From: Impatiens glandulifera
Lineage: Eukaryota; Streptophyta; Magnoliopsida; Ericales; Balsaminaceae
Reading direction: 5' to 3'
DNA: 64,000 nt
Assembly: GCF_907164915.1 (NCBI RefSeq)
Contig: NC_061865.1
Location: forward strand, 50,565,363-50,629,362
Part shown: piece after piece, positions 1 through 13,250 of the stretch
Numbering within the stretch: the stretch's first letter is position 1
Layout: the number at the start of each line of letters is the position of its first letter
Translations under genes and position numbers: made by a program
Notes under the pieces: model-generated
Database searches by the model: none
The model's input: only the letters and a program-made list of their open reading frames with translations
What the model was told of the DNA's origin: nothing

Positions 1-2157
1 GGTAAGAGAGAAGTGGGCCGCTTCGAAAGAATTGCACGACTTAATTCTCAACTCTCTCACTAAACCAGATGATTGTTAATGGCCAAAACGAACACAATCA
101 TGAGAACTGACATGTATCAAGAAGAATTCTATGTAAAAGTATGTAATCATCTACACAAAAGGCATAATAATTCAAGGACATCGAGTCTACTAATCGTTTA
201 GTAAAGTTATATACTTTCATTAGGGAAAGTTCAAAGCTACCTATCCTATGTAAGATTCAACTGTTGAACTTTTCATCGGGTTAATCTTTTAATTTCCATT
301 AATATGAGAGATTGTTGGAAATAAACTAATTTCATTAATTAAATGGAAATGATATTTGGAAAATGAAATTCACACCAAATTCAAATGTGAATTTATGGTG
401 AAATTTAATCCAAATGAAATTCACATCAAACTCAAATGTGATTCAATGTGAAATTTAATCCATATGAAATTCACAACAAATTCAATGTGAATTAATGTAA
501 ATTTAATCCAAATGAAAATAAATTTGTTAAATGTCACAATTAACATTATTGCTTTGAATGAGTCAAATAAGAAATGTTGTTAATTGTTATTCTAATTAAA
601 AAATATTTATTGATGGATTTAAGTTACAAGAATAATGAAAAGGCAAGCTAGGATAACCATTTGATGGATGTATGAGTAGTCATTGGATAAAAAAAATTGA
701 TGAATGGTTTTAGGGTTTAATTTCAAGTTATATATATATCCCTTCACTTTAATTATTTTCTATAAATTATCTTATCACTTCTCATTCTAGTATTCCAAAA
801 ATCTTTCTTATTTTTTGTGAGCGTTCTTCGAGTTTTTGACTCGACTAGTTCTCTTAAAACCTAGTGATTGTGATTCAGGTAATTTATCTAGTTCGATGTT
901 GTAGTGATTTTTATATGATAAACTATTGCAGGTTCCGTTGTACCTTAGAAAGTAGCCACCGACGAAACTCTTCAGCACAAACAGGAGATAATGAAACTAT
1001 TTTAAGGGAACTGTGATTTCACAGGCCTCGGAACAAACGAGAATACTTTTCTTCATTTTATTAAATAATCTATTATATTTCTTCTATTATCATTGTGTTG
1101 TATTCATATAATATTTAAGTGTAATTGATATGAGATAAGATTATCAACATTGCCTTGTATCAACAACTTATCGACTCGATACTCAACGGGAGAGGTTTAA
1201 TAGGAACTTTTCTGCTCAATATAATGGACAAAGAAGAGGGTTGGAGAGAGTACAACAGGATGTTTGGTTAGTATATTTAAAAAATGGTTTTTTTTTCATT
1301 GCTTCAACACTTATATTTCACGTTAATGATCTTAATAAGAATTGGAACAAACAATAATCTTAGGAAGTTGTATTATAACTAAAATCAAATTTCACATGAT
1401 TCTTAACCAAAAAAAATAAATATCCCCATGATCATTTAAAATATTGCATAATAGAGACAAACAATGAATAGTATACAAGTTAGGTGGTTGTCTTTGTTAT
1501 AAACATAAAAATAGCGTGATGTACGAAGTACCTTACTGGAAAAAAATTAAATATGATGTATGATATATTAAGTAAACAAATATAAATTATAAATTTATTT
1601 TAGAACAGTTATCAGCCTTTTATTTAATATGTAACAAATTATTATATATATGTGAAAAATCTCTAAACATTAAAGGGAAATCAATAGTACAAATTAATTA
1701 ATTGTTAGTTAAATTTAATAAACCGGATAACAACATATATAAAACTGATGGAGGAGGACAAAGGTCTTCAATTATTCTTAATCCCAAATATATTGTGTGG
1801 ACAATAATCTTTACAATCTAAAATATCTAATAAATACTATTTTTTTTAAGGATAAAACACATTTTATTAATTTAATTGTAAATAAGTAAATAACCGTAAC
1901 CAGAAAATAATACTCATTAATTAAAAGGAGTTAATTATATATTTTGTCATAAGTTTATACAAAATAAACTCTGACGTACAAAATAAACAAACCTTCAACA
2001 AATAACTGTAAATATTAAATATTATTTTGTATTAAACATTCAACCTCATGTTTACAATTTTCTTTGCAATTTATGAGTTCGGAAACTAGAGATATAGATG
2101 ATTATGAGTCATTTTATTTATATGACTGTCTTAGGTTTTTTTATTAATTTATTCGGA
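1..2157. other. AT-rich intergenic DNA, no gene seen
   Basis: I see no credible coding frame here. From 361 to about 510 there are three tandem units (listed separately). From 313 (TGTTGGAAATAAAC) to roughly 1170 the composition and a TATA-like run near 730 resemble a Copia LTR, but I could not find a matching terminal CA with a clean target duplication, so I do not call it as an element. Confidence 0.5.
361..510. repeat. Three tandem ~50-bp units with internal inverted repeat
   Basis: Three consecutive units start with AATGAAATTCACA and end with AATTTAATCC; unit length is close to 50 bp. Each unit carries AAATTCACA followed by TGTGAATTT, its reverse complement, so every unit can fold into a small hairpin. 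The units differ from each other by several substitutions, so the array is not recent. Confidence 0.7.
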
Positions 2158-3174
2158 TGCTTAAAATATAAGATAATATATATGTAAGATATTATCACAA
2201 TATTATAAATTGTGATAATATTATTTGTTAACTATATTATATTATATCATTTTAATACAATCTTTCTTTCTCTATTATAACACTATTATTTTTTTTCTCT
2301 TAATATTCTAACATGGTATCAGAGCCTTGTTATCATTTTTGAGTCAATCAAATGATAGTCTTCCACTGCCTCCATCAATGGTTACTTTAGCCATTGATGG
2401 AGGGCTCTAATAATGTTTTATAAATTATTATTACTACCTCTTAATACTATTTTCTTCTTTCAAATAATTATGTTGATGTTCTTACTTTCTTCGGCAATCA
2501 TATTTTCTGAGTTTGTTTTCAGTTGTTGTTTTATCCTAATAGTTAATGCTATATTTGTATTGGTGTTAATCAAATCATATGTATTTTTTTATTAGTTATT
2601 TAGTCAACACACTATCATTTTCTCATTATAATGGGTTTTACAGGTGTTGTTTCACCCAACATTCTATTCTCATGAGATTCTACCTTCTTCGTTGGTTTTC
2701 TTTTATGCAACACACTGTCATCTCATAGTTTTATGGATCTCGAGACTCACGAGTAACTTCAGAGTTTATTTGGTTGTTGTTTCACCCCAACATTCATGCC
2801 CATGAGATTCTATATCTTCGTTGGTTTATCCATCAACACACTGTCATCTTGTAACTGGATGGAGCTCACGAGTTTCTAAAACTTGAAAAAATACACTATC
2901 AGCATTTCAACATCTCGTCTTCAACCTCAAGTTGTTCAAGCGTTTTCCATCTTGAGTTTGAGGAGGTATGTTAGAATATAAGATAATATATATGTAAGAT
3001 ATTATCACAATATTATAAATTGTGATAATATCATTAGTATATTATATTATATTATTATATTATATTATATTATATTAATTTCCTTATAAGCTCAATGTAA
3101 TGTCTATATAATAGAATTAACCTATGTAATTTAATATATCATTAAATACAATTTCTTTATTCTTTATTCTGACA
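2158..3174 (+). mobile_element. Miniature LTR retroelement (TRIM-like)
   Basis: Two direct repeats flank about 660 bp. The left repeat (2158 to about 2312) and the right repeat (2969 to about 3174) share a long near-identical block containing AAGATAATATATATGTAAG and a palindromic TATTATCACAATA stretch, and both end in TTCTAACA or TTCTGACA. Immediately inside the left repeat (about 2313-2327) is TGGTATCAGAGCC, the usual plant initiator-Met tRNA primer binding site. Just before the right repeat a purine-rich run (GAGTTTGAGGAGGTA) fits a polypurine tract. No gag or pol frame is present; the interior instead has two partial copies of a segment starting GTTGTTTCACCC. The left LTR is shorter than the right, so it has a deletion. 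I found no convincing target duplication. Confidence 0.75.
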
Positions 3175-3189
3175 CAAATCACTAGCCGA

Positions 3190-4294
3190 TCTTGATGGAA
3201 TGCCGAATGATGGAGAGAAAATATTGATCATTTAGATTCGAAAATAAATATTTGATCAAGGAAGAATTTATGTCGCGTGTGCAATCATGGTGGGTGTGTA
3301 AGACAACAATTGGTTTCCCATCGAGTAACCTCTTTGTGAACTTAAAGAATCTGCGTAAGCTTCTCAAAAGTTGATTTGTGAGAGATCGTGCTTTATTTTG
3401 TGCTAAAATCAATAACTTGTGTAATGAAATTAATGTCATTGATGGGGCTGAGGAGATTTTTGAACTCTCTCATTATAAGGTTAGTTATTGTATTCACATT
3501 GTTCATAAGTTGTTCGATATTTGTAAGGAGGAAGAAATTGGGGCACGCTAGCGATGTAGAGTTAAATGATTAAGAGTCGGAGATAGAAACACCAAATTTT
3601 TAATGGGATATCTAACGCGCAAACAAGAAATAATGTGATTAATTTGATCTCGACTGAGGGGGAAGTTCATTATAGTGAAACATAAATCTCTACGAGTATT
3701 GTCAAATTTTATAAGTGATTGTATGAGGATCCATTTAAGGTTATACCTAAATTGAATGGTATTACTTTTGATTTAATTAGTACAACGCAAAAAGATATAC
3801 TTGAGACTCGTTTTACGTTGGAGGAGGTTGAGAAGGGTCATTACGGGGTGCAAAAGTGATAAAGCATCGAGATGCGACAAATTTATTTTGGCTTTTGTAA
3901 GAAGGTGTGTCATTTCCTTAAGACTGGAATAATGGAAGCAGTTGATAGTTTTTATCGTTTTTTATCATTTGACAAGAGTTGGAACTCTACTTTAATATGT
4001 GTCATTCATAAAGTTTAGGGGACTATTGATGTGAAGAACTTTAGGCCTATTAGTCTCGTTTCGTCTTTCTATATAATTGTCGCAAAATGTTTGGCCAACA
4101 AATTACGGTGAGTGTTAGAGACGGTCATATCTAGTAATTAGATAACGTTTATCAAAGGTTGTCAAATCTATGATGTTGTATTAATAACTAATGAGTGCAT
4201 AAAATCGGCTAATTTAAGAGGTAACAAATGTATTTTTATCAAGTTAGATATCGAAAACATTTATGATCACGTCAATTGGGAGTTTTGTTTGTGT
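3190..4294 (+). mobile_element. L1-type LINE remnant, 5' part (reverse transcriptase)
   Basis: The + strand, read across several frameshifts and stops, gives recognisable plant L1 reverse-transcriptase motifs: VKNFRPISLVSS near 4029-4065, ANKLR near 4095, TFIKGCQ near 4148 and KLDIENIYDHVNWEF near 4240-4285 (the DIEKAYDHVNW block that carries a catalytic aspartate). The copy cannot code for an active enzyme. It is interrupted after 4294 by a foreign segment and resumes at 7229. Confidence 0.8.
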
Positions 4295-7228
4295 AAACAT
4301 GAAAATTTGACATACCATATTTTATAAATAATAATATTAAAATAATATTTTGAATTTTAAATTCAAAATAACCAAAAGAAGAATTAAAATCAAATTAAGG
4401 ATTAATTATTGTGATAATTAAACCCTAATTAGGATAATTATTCAAAATTTCAAAAATAATTTGAGGTTAAAATATTGTATTTATTTTACCCAAAATAAAC
4501 CCCCAGAATGGTTAAAATTATTTAATTATGATTTTAAACATAAATTATGTTTAATTTATTTCTTAGAACAATTAAATAAATACCTCAAAAATACCCAAAA
4601 ATAAAAATAATGAACATAATATTTATTATGTTTCTAAAAATATTTTTTGTGTAATTATTTTTGAAGAAAAGCACAAGAAAGAGATTAAAATTCGATTTCA
4701 AATAACTCTTTTATTAAAAATAAAACTTTTAATCTGGTGTAACTGAAATTATGTTTAGTTGGTTGTAGAAGGATTTTTAGTCATCGGATCAGCGTTGGAT
4801 GAGCCAACGCGCGCCTGCTCCACTAGATCAACTAACGGGATGGCTAACCCCGTTAGCCCCAGATCGCCCAGACTCTGACGGAACGCCAAACAGTGCCACG
4901 AAACAACACCGTTTTGGGTCTTCTTCTTCTTTAGAACGGGACGCTCGCCGGAATCGTGACTGATCGGCGGTGATTCTTCCAGAAGGTCTAGCTCCTTCAT
5001 TTCTTAACCCTATCCGTAGATTTTTTTCACCATTATTCTCGTCTTATCCTCATGATCATTAACCCTATAGCTAGGATCGACACCTTGCCTAGAACTAGGC
5101 TGCCACGATTTGGATAGAATTAGGGATAGGATTTCAAATGAAAAAATTGGAGTTGAATTCTCTTACCTCAACCGACCTAACTAGATATAAATACCCTCTA
5201 AGTGATCCTCTACCAGTCCATCACAACATATTACACTACAAATTGAAGAATTCAAATTTCAGCCAAGAACAGTTTTTGTAAAAACTTTCTCCAGTGATTC
5301 TAGCTTCGATCCAGGCTTCGGAAAAGCTTCCAACACATCCAAATAGTGTTTTTTAGATGTTGGTATGAATCCAAAACCTTTGTATAACGATTTGTGATTG
5401 AGAATTTAAATTTTTTCAAAATTTTCAAGTTTGATCGGTTTCATCTATTCTAGGGCTTAATCATTTGTGTTCTTTGATTAGAATCACTCTTTATATCATG
5501 TATGAACTTTCTGTTAAAAGATAATTGATCAAATCAACCTAAAAAATCGAAAATTAGTTTGAAAATTCTAGATTTTTTGAAATTGATGTTCTTGAGCTTT
5601 TAGGCTTGAATCTTGACTCAAATAGTTACCTAACATGTTTCTAAACATGTTAGGATGACTTCTAGATGACAATAACACCATTTCGACCATGTATGATCAA
5701 AATATAATTTTGAAATTTTTGAGTTTGAATTTCATCTTAAAAATGGTTACAATGATGCTTTGATGTTCTTGTTTTGGTTGTATTCAACTATATTCATCAT
5801 TTAAAAGCTAATGAAACAAAAATCAGACATTGAAATGGCCTAATTTGGAATATTCGAAATTTTGACATAAAAATAGTTTTTAAAAATTAATCTTTGTATC
5901 GAATGATCGTGATTATGGTTAGGGCTTTTGTTCTTCATAATAATATGAATCATCTGTAACTTACAGATCATGATTCCATGATCTAAATCAAAAGTTATGA
6001 GACTTGTAATTTCTTCATACCAAATAAAGAACACTCGGTCCTAGGACCGAGTCTTATAGGACTAGGACTGAAAAATGGGACCAAGATCAATGATCAGTGT
6101 TCTTGAGTCAGGATCGATATCAAGGACCGGTGTTCTTGAGTTAGGACCAAGACTCAAGACCGGTATTCTTGAGCAAGGACCGAGCAACCCGACCGAGGTT
6201 TCTAACTTGGGACCGATAAGTCTAACTTGGAACCGAGCTTCCCAGGTCCACGACTAAGAAAACCTAGACCTAGGACCAAGCATCTTGAGTTCAAGACCGA
6301 ACCTCCTGAACCCTAGGATCGAGTCCATTGGTCCCTCGACCGAGAAGTCGGAGTTCAGGACCGAGCCTCCCGAACCTAGGACCAAGCCCTCTAGTCTAAA
6401 CCTAACATGTCCGAGCCCAGATCACTAAAATCGAACCCAGACCCTAGGACTTTGGTCCTAAGTCATGTTTGGTTACACTTTTCAAAATCCAAAATTATTT
6501 TGTAATTTTGGAACTCGAATCCATATTCAAATAATCCTGAAAGATTAGAAAATGATATTTAAATATTTTTGAGATATTTCCTAAACCAATATTTTGGTTA
6601 AGGCCCTTTTTGGAATTTATTTTTAAATTCTAACACATTTCTGATATTTTTCTAGGTTTTTACTCAGTATAATATCAACACAATCGTAAGTACGTCCTTC
6701 TAAATAATTTTGTATAATTATTTACAAAAGCTAAACATATCCTTGTTTAGGACCCCAATACTACTAATTGAAGAAAATAAATGTTATAAATAAAATTTTA
6801 ATAGTCAAACTTGTTTATTTTAAATTTAAAACCGTCATTTGACAAGCGCAGAGAACATAGCGCAAAAGCCCTTTCCCGAGTCTAACCAAAAGTCGAACCC
6901 CTTATTTGAAATTACACATATCATTTTATAGATTTTTCTAAAATTATTTGGCAACTTTGATTTCAAATAAATAATCTTTTAAATTAGTTAGGTTTAATTA
7001 ATTTAAACCGGGTTTGACCAAATTATTATTTGGTCCCAAATTATTAAAACTTGAACAAAATTAATTATTTGTACATGATTAATTCCAAATCTCCCAGTAT
7101 TATTTTTAAAATCTTTTAGAAATATAATGTTTTCTTTTAAAAGAAGTCTGGAACGCAAATTAATGTTCAAATGCATCGAACATCGAGTCACCCCGCGATA
7201 TTCCCCATATTCTCACGTGTCCACAACA
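4295..7228 (+). mobile_element. 2.9 kb insertion in the LINE, probably a solo LTR
   Basis: This segment interrupts the LINE reverse transcriptase. TGTGT stands on both sides (4290-4294 and 7229-7233); removing the segment and one TGTGT rejoins the LINE as TTTGTGTTAAGCTGTGG, which reads through the expected protein. A 5-bp duplication is typical of LTR retrotransposons. Inside are a TATA-like TAGATATAAATACC near 5184 and a GC-richer leader-like stretch (4760-5000), with no gag or pol, as in a long solo LTR. The left end does not start with TG, so the class is not certain. From 6030 to 6480 there is a degenerate repeat with the recurring core AGGACCGAG. Confidence 0.55.
6030..6480 (+). repeat. 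Degenerate GGACCGAG repeat tract
   Basis: Short variants of AGGACCGAG or GGACCAAG recur at irregular spacing of roughly 25-35 bp, separated by TTCTTGAG-like spacers. The tract is much richer in G and C than its surroundings and lies inside the putative solo LTR. An open frame through it is a by-product of the repeat, not a gene. Confidence 0.6.
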
Positions 7229-9130
7229 TGTGTTAAGCTGTGGAGGGAGCGATTCATGGGGGTTATATATTAGTTGGATTGGATTTTGCCTGTCAACGGT
7301 TAAGTTTTTTGTCATTGTTAATGGAAGTTCTTATGGATTTTTTTAGAGCTCCCGAGGGATCAGACAGAATGATCCACTCTCTCATCTCTTGTCCGTTATT
7401 ATATGGAAACCCTCTAAAAATGATGGCTTTTAAAGAAAAATCGAACTTATTTGTAAAGTGAGTTGTGGATCAAGAATATATTCATTTTGTCATATCACAT
7501 TTGTTTTTCACTGATGACACGCTCTGTATAGTTCATGCTACCTACAAAAATTTTAACACCTTTAGGATATTTTATGTTTATTCGGTGCATGCTCTAGTCT
7601 TCGAGTTAATTTTAATAAGTTAGACATCTTTTTCTCATATTATGTTTCGAATAGAAGAAAGGTGAGGTTGGAAAATGTGTTCAGGTTCAGAATTGGCGGT
7701 CTTCTGTCAATATATCTTGGTATGTCATTAGGTGCTTAATTATGATCCAAGGTCTTTTAGGACCTGATTATCACTAAAATGGAATATAATCTATTTAGAT
7801 AGAAAAGTAAAATAATCTCGAGTGTGTTGTCATCTATGCACACATATATGATCTTTTTATTTATTCTTCTCAAGAGTGTGCCGTTTAAAATTGAGAGAAT
7901 AATGTATAAATTTCTATGGAGATCTTCTAACTCATAATTTTACCAACTAGTTAGTTAAAATAATGTTAAATGTTTTAAAGATCAAGGAGGACTGGATATT
8001 CTAGATCATATTTCCTTTAATAAGGCTCTTCTATCAAAATTGTGTAGTACATTTGTAATAGAGCCGAATAGTGTTTGAGCATTGATGATCAGATATAATT
8101 ATGGTCATGATTAGTCTAGTTGGTTCACCAAAATATTTAATTATTCAGCGGGGTGTAACATTGGAGGGGAATTTATTCTATGTAGAAAAGTTTTCGTGAA
8201 CAATGTAGATTCATTGTGGGAGATGGTTTTTGATCAGATTTTTAGACAAAATTTGGTATAGTGTCAAAAGTCTAGTTACGACATATTTTAAGTTTGCTCT
8301 CATTGTTATATGTAGAAATGTCACAATTAAGGACATGATCATCGGTCTAGTGGTTTCGCTAGTCGAATTAGATATAGAAGGAGATTAAACATTAGAGAGA
8401 GTTAATTTCATAATAGAGTTTTACTTTTGGTAAGACGCAAGCATGTGTCCCGTCTAAACAAGGTGTTATGCGTTGGTAAGGCATGGATAGTTTCCATGTG
8501 GATCATTATTATAAGTTGTTTGTTAAGATGATTTCATATATTTTTTATTGGGAGAAATTTTGGGAGTCAAAGATTTCATCAAATATCTCGTTCTTTGGAT
8601 GTAACGTTATTCATAGTGGAATTTTACGGATGATATGTACATGAAAAAATGTTGTATTATGGTTAGTTGTATGTGTCACAAAGAAGTTAAATCGACAATT
8701 CGCTTATTTTTGCATTGTCGGGGGTGTCTAGTATATGAAGTCTTTTGTGAATTATTATTGGAATTCATTGGGGGTGCTAGAGTTTTTGAATAGTTACTGT
8801 AAAGTTTGGATTGATGTGCTTGATATGACAGACCTACATATTTGGGTTACCATCTTAATTATTTTTTGGTATACTATTTGGTTGAAAAGAAATCGTCGAA
8901 CTTTCAATGATCTTAGTCGTCCGATGTGTATCATTCATAATGTTATTATTATGACATTTTCTAATATTTATTCCGGAAAGCAGTATAATCCGTCGGGGAG
9001 TTAATCATTTTTCGAGAGAACTTATAAGCTCGATTACTTATTGAGTAACGTTTTAAATTTTATTTTTTATTTTTTTTATTATTCTTTTCATGTCATGCTA
9101 GTTTATATGGTTAAATGATTTTTATCATTT
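7229..9130 (+). mobile_element. L1-type LINE remnant, 3' part (RT end and zf-RVT)
   Basis: This continues the LINE broken at 4294. Near 7290-7390 the RT block NGSSYGFFRAPEGIRQ then NDPLSHLL can be read across frames. Near 8664-8725 the zinc-knuckle domain typical of plant LINE C-termini is visible (CMCHKEVKS, then LFLHCRG). A frame from 8735 to 9004 ends with WYTIWLKRNRRTFND, matching the usual LINE carboxyl end. All parts contain stops and frameshifts, so this is a dead copy. Confidence 0.75.
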
Positions 9131-9649
9131 TAAAATACATTGCTAGCACGAGTCCCTTAAACTCACCAACTCACTTTAGTTTAGGACGTTATTAGTAAAA
9201 TTTGAACATTACATTATTAGACAAAAAAAAATTACAATTAAAAACTAAATAATGTGAAATTTTAAGAAATGCAATCAAAATTACAACTTAAACAAAAAGT
9301 ATTATATACAACTTTTACAACTACAAAGACTTAACGATTAAGATTTAAATTCTTTAAACATAGTCTTGCTAAAAACTTAAGTAAATTTATTACCACAAAA
9401 TAACTAAGATAAAAAGATTAATGGTCTCAAATTCGATTTTTATTAAAAACAAAAAAAATTAAAATTAAATCTATAATAATAATTTTAGTTGAAGTCCATC
9501 ATGCTTATGCTTGCCTCACTCAAAAAAATAAACTCTAATTAAAAAATAATAATAAACTTTAATATTTGTTTTATTGTTTATTGTAGTGCTAACAATTTTG
9601 TAAAAATAAATATTGCAAGTTCTAAATTAAATGTGAAGTGATTGGTTAG

Positions 9650-9688
<39 letters not shown>

Positions 9689-10053
9689 ATATATATATAT
9701 ATATATTTCAAATTTAAAATATTAAAATATGTGGTTGAGAAGTGAGAACTTAAGACTTTCTAACTTTAATTGCATCCAACAATAAAATATAATTGGATTC
9801 TTTTATCTCTCTTGTTGAAATTTTGTTTTGACCAAATACCTCAAAAAGAAATTATGTTTGGCTCCAACTCAAATTAAACCGGTCCGTGTAATGTGAACGG
9901 TTAAACCAATCCGTGTAAGCTTCAAATCATCGCGAACCTTCTCAAATGCTCTTTGAAACTAAGAGGTTGTTTGATATTGGATTTTAGTTTGTGATTTTTA
10001 TTAAAATTAAATATTTTTTCTCCTCTTACTTCATTTATTCCATATTTTTTTTA
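9131..10053. other. AT-rich spacer with ATAA/TA microsatellite
   Basis: No gene is seen. A simple repeat, (AAAT)n followed by (AT)n, lies at about 9650-9710. Confidence 0.6.
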
Positions 10054-11063
10054 GTCAAATTACTTTGGTGAACCTTTCAATTAATTATTTGATCGCTTAC
10101 TTTTAATTCTTAAATTATTTTTAAAACAAATAGTCTTTTAAATTTTCAGAAAAGGTTATCAAGGACTCTTCTATTAATTTTTCGATAAACATATGGCTAT
10201 AACTAAAAGTCCTTTAACTATTTTGATCATTGATTTTTGACCAACAAACTATTTGATCGTTGACTTTTAACCTTTGAATTATTTTACCTTAATCGTCCCA
10301 CAACTATCAAAATGTTTACTCGTGACTATTTTATATTTTGTTAGAGTGAATTTGTGTAATTTATATTATTTTATGGCCAAATTTACAAATAATTAATTTT
10401 ATTATAGTTTATCAATAATTTTTTTCTCTATAGAATAATGTCAAATAAGATGAAAAGGTGACAAAAGAGTCATTTGTGATCCTTCTAAAAGTTTAAAGGT
10501 CATTGGTGACCATTTCTGAAAATTTGAGGAATGCTTTGTTATAAAAAAAAAAGATACATTAATGGTCAAGGGTAAGTAATCAGATATTCAGAATAACTGA
10601 AAGGTCACCTATAATTTGACATTACTTTATAAAGAAAAAACAAAATTGATAAATTACAATAGATTAAACTATTTGTAAATTTCTACATAAAATAATATAA
10701 ATTACATATTCTGTTTGTAAAACAAATTACTCATCCTCTCTAATAAACATAAAAAAAAAGTCACAAGTGAACATTTGATAGTTGTATGACAATTATAGTA
10801 TAAATAAATAATTCAAGAGTTAAAATACAGCAACTAGAATAGTTTGAAAGCCAAATCTCAACGTTTGTAAGTTTTTAGTTAGGATCAAAATAGTTTGTAG
10901 GTTTTTAGTTAGAAGGGTTATTATATTTAACTGAAAAAATTCATAAAAGGGTTATTGGTGCTCATTTCTGAAAGTAATGTTTATTTGTTTTATAAAAAAA
11001 TATAATTTTAGAGTTAAAATTAAGCGATTGAAATAATTGAATGGACACTCATTTAATTTGTCC
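10054..11063. mobile_element. ~1 kb foldback (long inverted repeat) element
   Basis: The two halves of this segment are inverted copies of each other over nearly their whole length. For example TTTGATCGCTTA near 10089 matches the complement of TTAAGCGATTGAAA near 11019. TGTAATTTATATTATTTTA near 10354 matches the complement of TAAAATAATATAAATTACA near 10677, and the CAACTATCAAA near 10300 has its partner near 10770. Arms are roughly 400-480 bp with moderate divergence, with a short unique centre around 10440-10600. There is no coding frame. Such structures are typical of foldback MITEs or non-autonomous MULEs. I could not fix a target duplication, so the ends are approximate. Confidence 0.75.
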
Positions 11064-12172
11064 TTCTTTTAATTCATCAAAATACTCTTAATATTTAATA
11101 TTTTTTTTCCTTTCATCTTTCAATCCAATTTATTTAGAATGTAGAATAGTTATTTGATAAATAAATCAAACAAAGATCCTACCTAAAATAAAAAAAAAAT
11201 AAAAATAAAAAGCCAAAAAACAAAAACCAAAAAAAATAATAATAAATAAAGCTCTGGAGGACAAAGGATTTCTAAATGAGTTGATTGAATAATATTCCCC
11301 CTCCACAACTCCCGGCTGGATTATTTAGTTGACATTATTATTTATTATATATGATTATTAAACTATTTTTAAATTTAAGTCAAACTCTTGATTATGATTC
11401 AACTACCTTTTTTTGTTTTTTTTATCCCTTCTCAGTCAATACCATTTTAATATTTCATATACCTTATTTAAAAAACATTTATACACTTTTTTTTTTCATA
11501 TATAAATTTTGAAAAGAATCCAATTAGACTTTTGTTTAGCTAAAAATATCTTGTCAAAACGATACATCTTTTGATATTTTTGATATCTTGATATCTTGAA
11601 ATTTTTACAATACAACCTTTTGAATTAAAAGATGTTTATGATAAAATAAAAAAGACAGTATCTTGGCTGTTACTATTCATATGTCACTTGAAACGGGTAA
11701 GCAAAATTAGACTATTGAATTATTAGTCTAGAAAAACAACGACTAAATAAAGTGTTATTATTGATCAAACAATGGTCGTCAAAGTTATATATTGAAAGTT
11801 ATTGGATCCATCGCAATCTGTGCTAGACATCACTATCGACGCTTTGATAAATATTGGTAGAAACTTGAAATTACTTTTTTTAGGTTATATATAGCTAGAA
11901 ATGAAAAACCGTCGTCGCTAAATCCCTTTAATTTCTAAATAATTGTTTATATATATTTCATGAACCACACTTTATTTTTATTAAACTGTCGCTAGCAAAT
12001 TTCAATTATTATTGGGAATTCCATCCATAGTAAATTATATTGTTGACATAATTTATACTTTCAATCCTCTATGGTAAATTTTTATAGAAAAATATTCAAA
12101 TACTTATATTAACTATTTAATTATTTAGCTATATGAAATTAAAATAAAACTTAACTTAAATATAGTTAGTTC
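11064..12172. other. AT-rich spacer, nothing recognised
   Basis: No coding frame, RNA gene or clear repeat structure is seen; long A and T runs dominate. Confidence 0.5.
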
Positions 12173-12470
12173 AGGGACGGATCTATGTAGCGGATCAGTC
12201 CGAAAAAAAAAATTAGGGTACAAATGTGACATTATTCCCTAATTTAAAAAAATAAAATCAATATAAGTTTATTTATCTAATTATTAAAAAAATGATCAAA
12301 CTTATTACATTTATACACTTGTTTTATAAAAAAAAAACTTGCGGGTCTGATGAACTTGAACCCAAGACTTTGGGTGAGTATCTTTCTTTTATTGCCGATA
12401 GACCAGAATTGAGTAACTTGTTGTGGTTTTAGTTGGCTGATTTTAATTTATCACAGGAGCACAATTGAGT
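12173..12470 (+). mobile_element. Possible hAT-like non-autonomous repeat
   Basis: The segment opens with CAGGGACGGATCTATGTAG, close to the CAGGGGCGGA start seen in many short hAT-like plant repeats, and continues with a tract containing GAACTTGAACCCAAGACTTTG and GATAGACCAGAAT. I did not find the opposite terminus or an 8-bp duplication, so this rests on resemblance only. Confidence 0.3.
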
Positions 12471-12886
12471 AGTAAATTGTTTTCATTCTTATTCTTTGGA
12501 TTTCTCAAACTTTCTTGTATTGTTTAATAATGAATTAATTAAGAATAACTAATAATATTTGTTTGTTTATAAAATATTTAATGTTATATTAGATTTGCAA
12601 ACCGACCAATTTATTAAAGTGAAGACATATTATATATATATAATAATATTATATAATATTACTATTAAATGTATGAGTAGTTGAAGTCAATAATATCTCA
12701 CCTTCCTAAATTATTAATAACTCTTGTTGCCTCACAAGATAAGCCTCCATTTCATTCATTACATGCAATATTATTAGTTAGGAGCAGCCTTGTTTGGCTG
12801 CTTGACTAAAACAACAATGTAAATACCAAACTTTGGCAATATACTATTATGATTCCCAAACCGCCCTATCCCATTCACATGACTAA

Positions 12887-13250
12887 TTGGACCATGATGT
12901 TTGTTTTGAGTTGTCAATAGATGCGTCTAATCATCAATGTAATAACATGCACATTCATACCAATAAAGAAATCATTGTGATGAAAATTAGAAAATATAGG
13001 TTTATTGTTTCGTCTCCTTACACTTATAGCCTCTCGGGCTCATGGTTGATGATCGATTATATATGTTCGAATTTTCATAAACGAATTAGAGCTGGTTAAC
13101 AATTGGTTTTCATCGACTCGTGGTTTCACATTCCTATATATATTTATCTGGTGGATTATTTGAAATGAAAAAAGAATGCAGCTTTTTGTTCAACTAAATA
13201 AGAATGAACAATTATCTCATTTAAGCAATCATTTATTGCTATATTGACAA
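12887..13250 (+). pseudogene. Possible LINE 3' fragment
   Basis: Around 13140-13190 the + strand reads as WWIIWNEKRMQLF with one frame change, which resembles the WxIWxERNRRxF carboxyl end of plant LINE ORF2 (compare the copy ending at 9004). Upstream reading is too eroded to confirm the zinc knuckle. It could be coincidence. Confidence 0.3.

Noticed and set aside
313..1170. Copia solo LTR
   Set aside because: The start TGTTGGAAATAAAC is suggestive, but no matching CA end with a target duplication was found.
4755..5000. 81-codon frame on the - strand
   Set aside because: Lies in the leader-like part of the LTR-like insertion, without homology I recognise.
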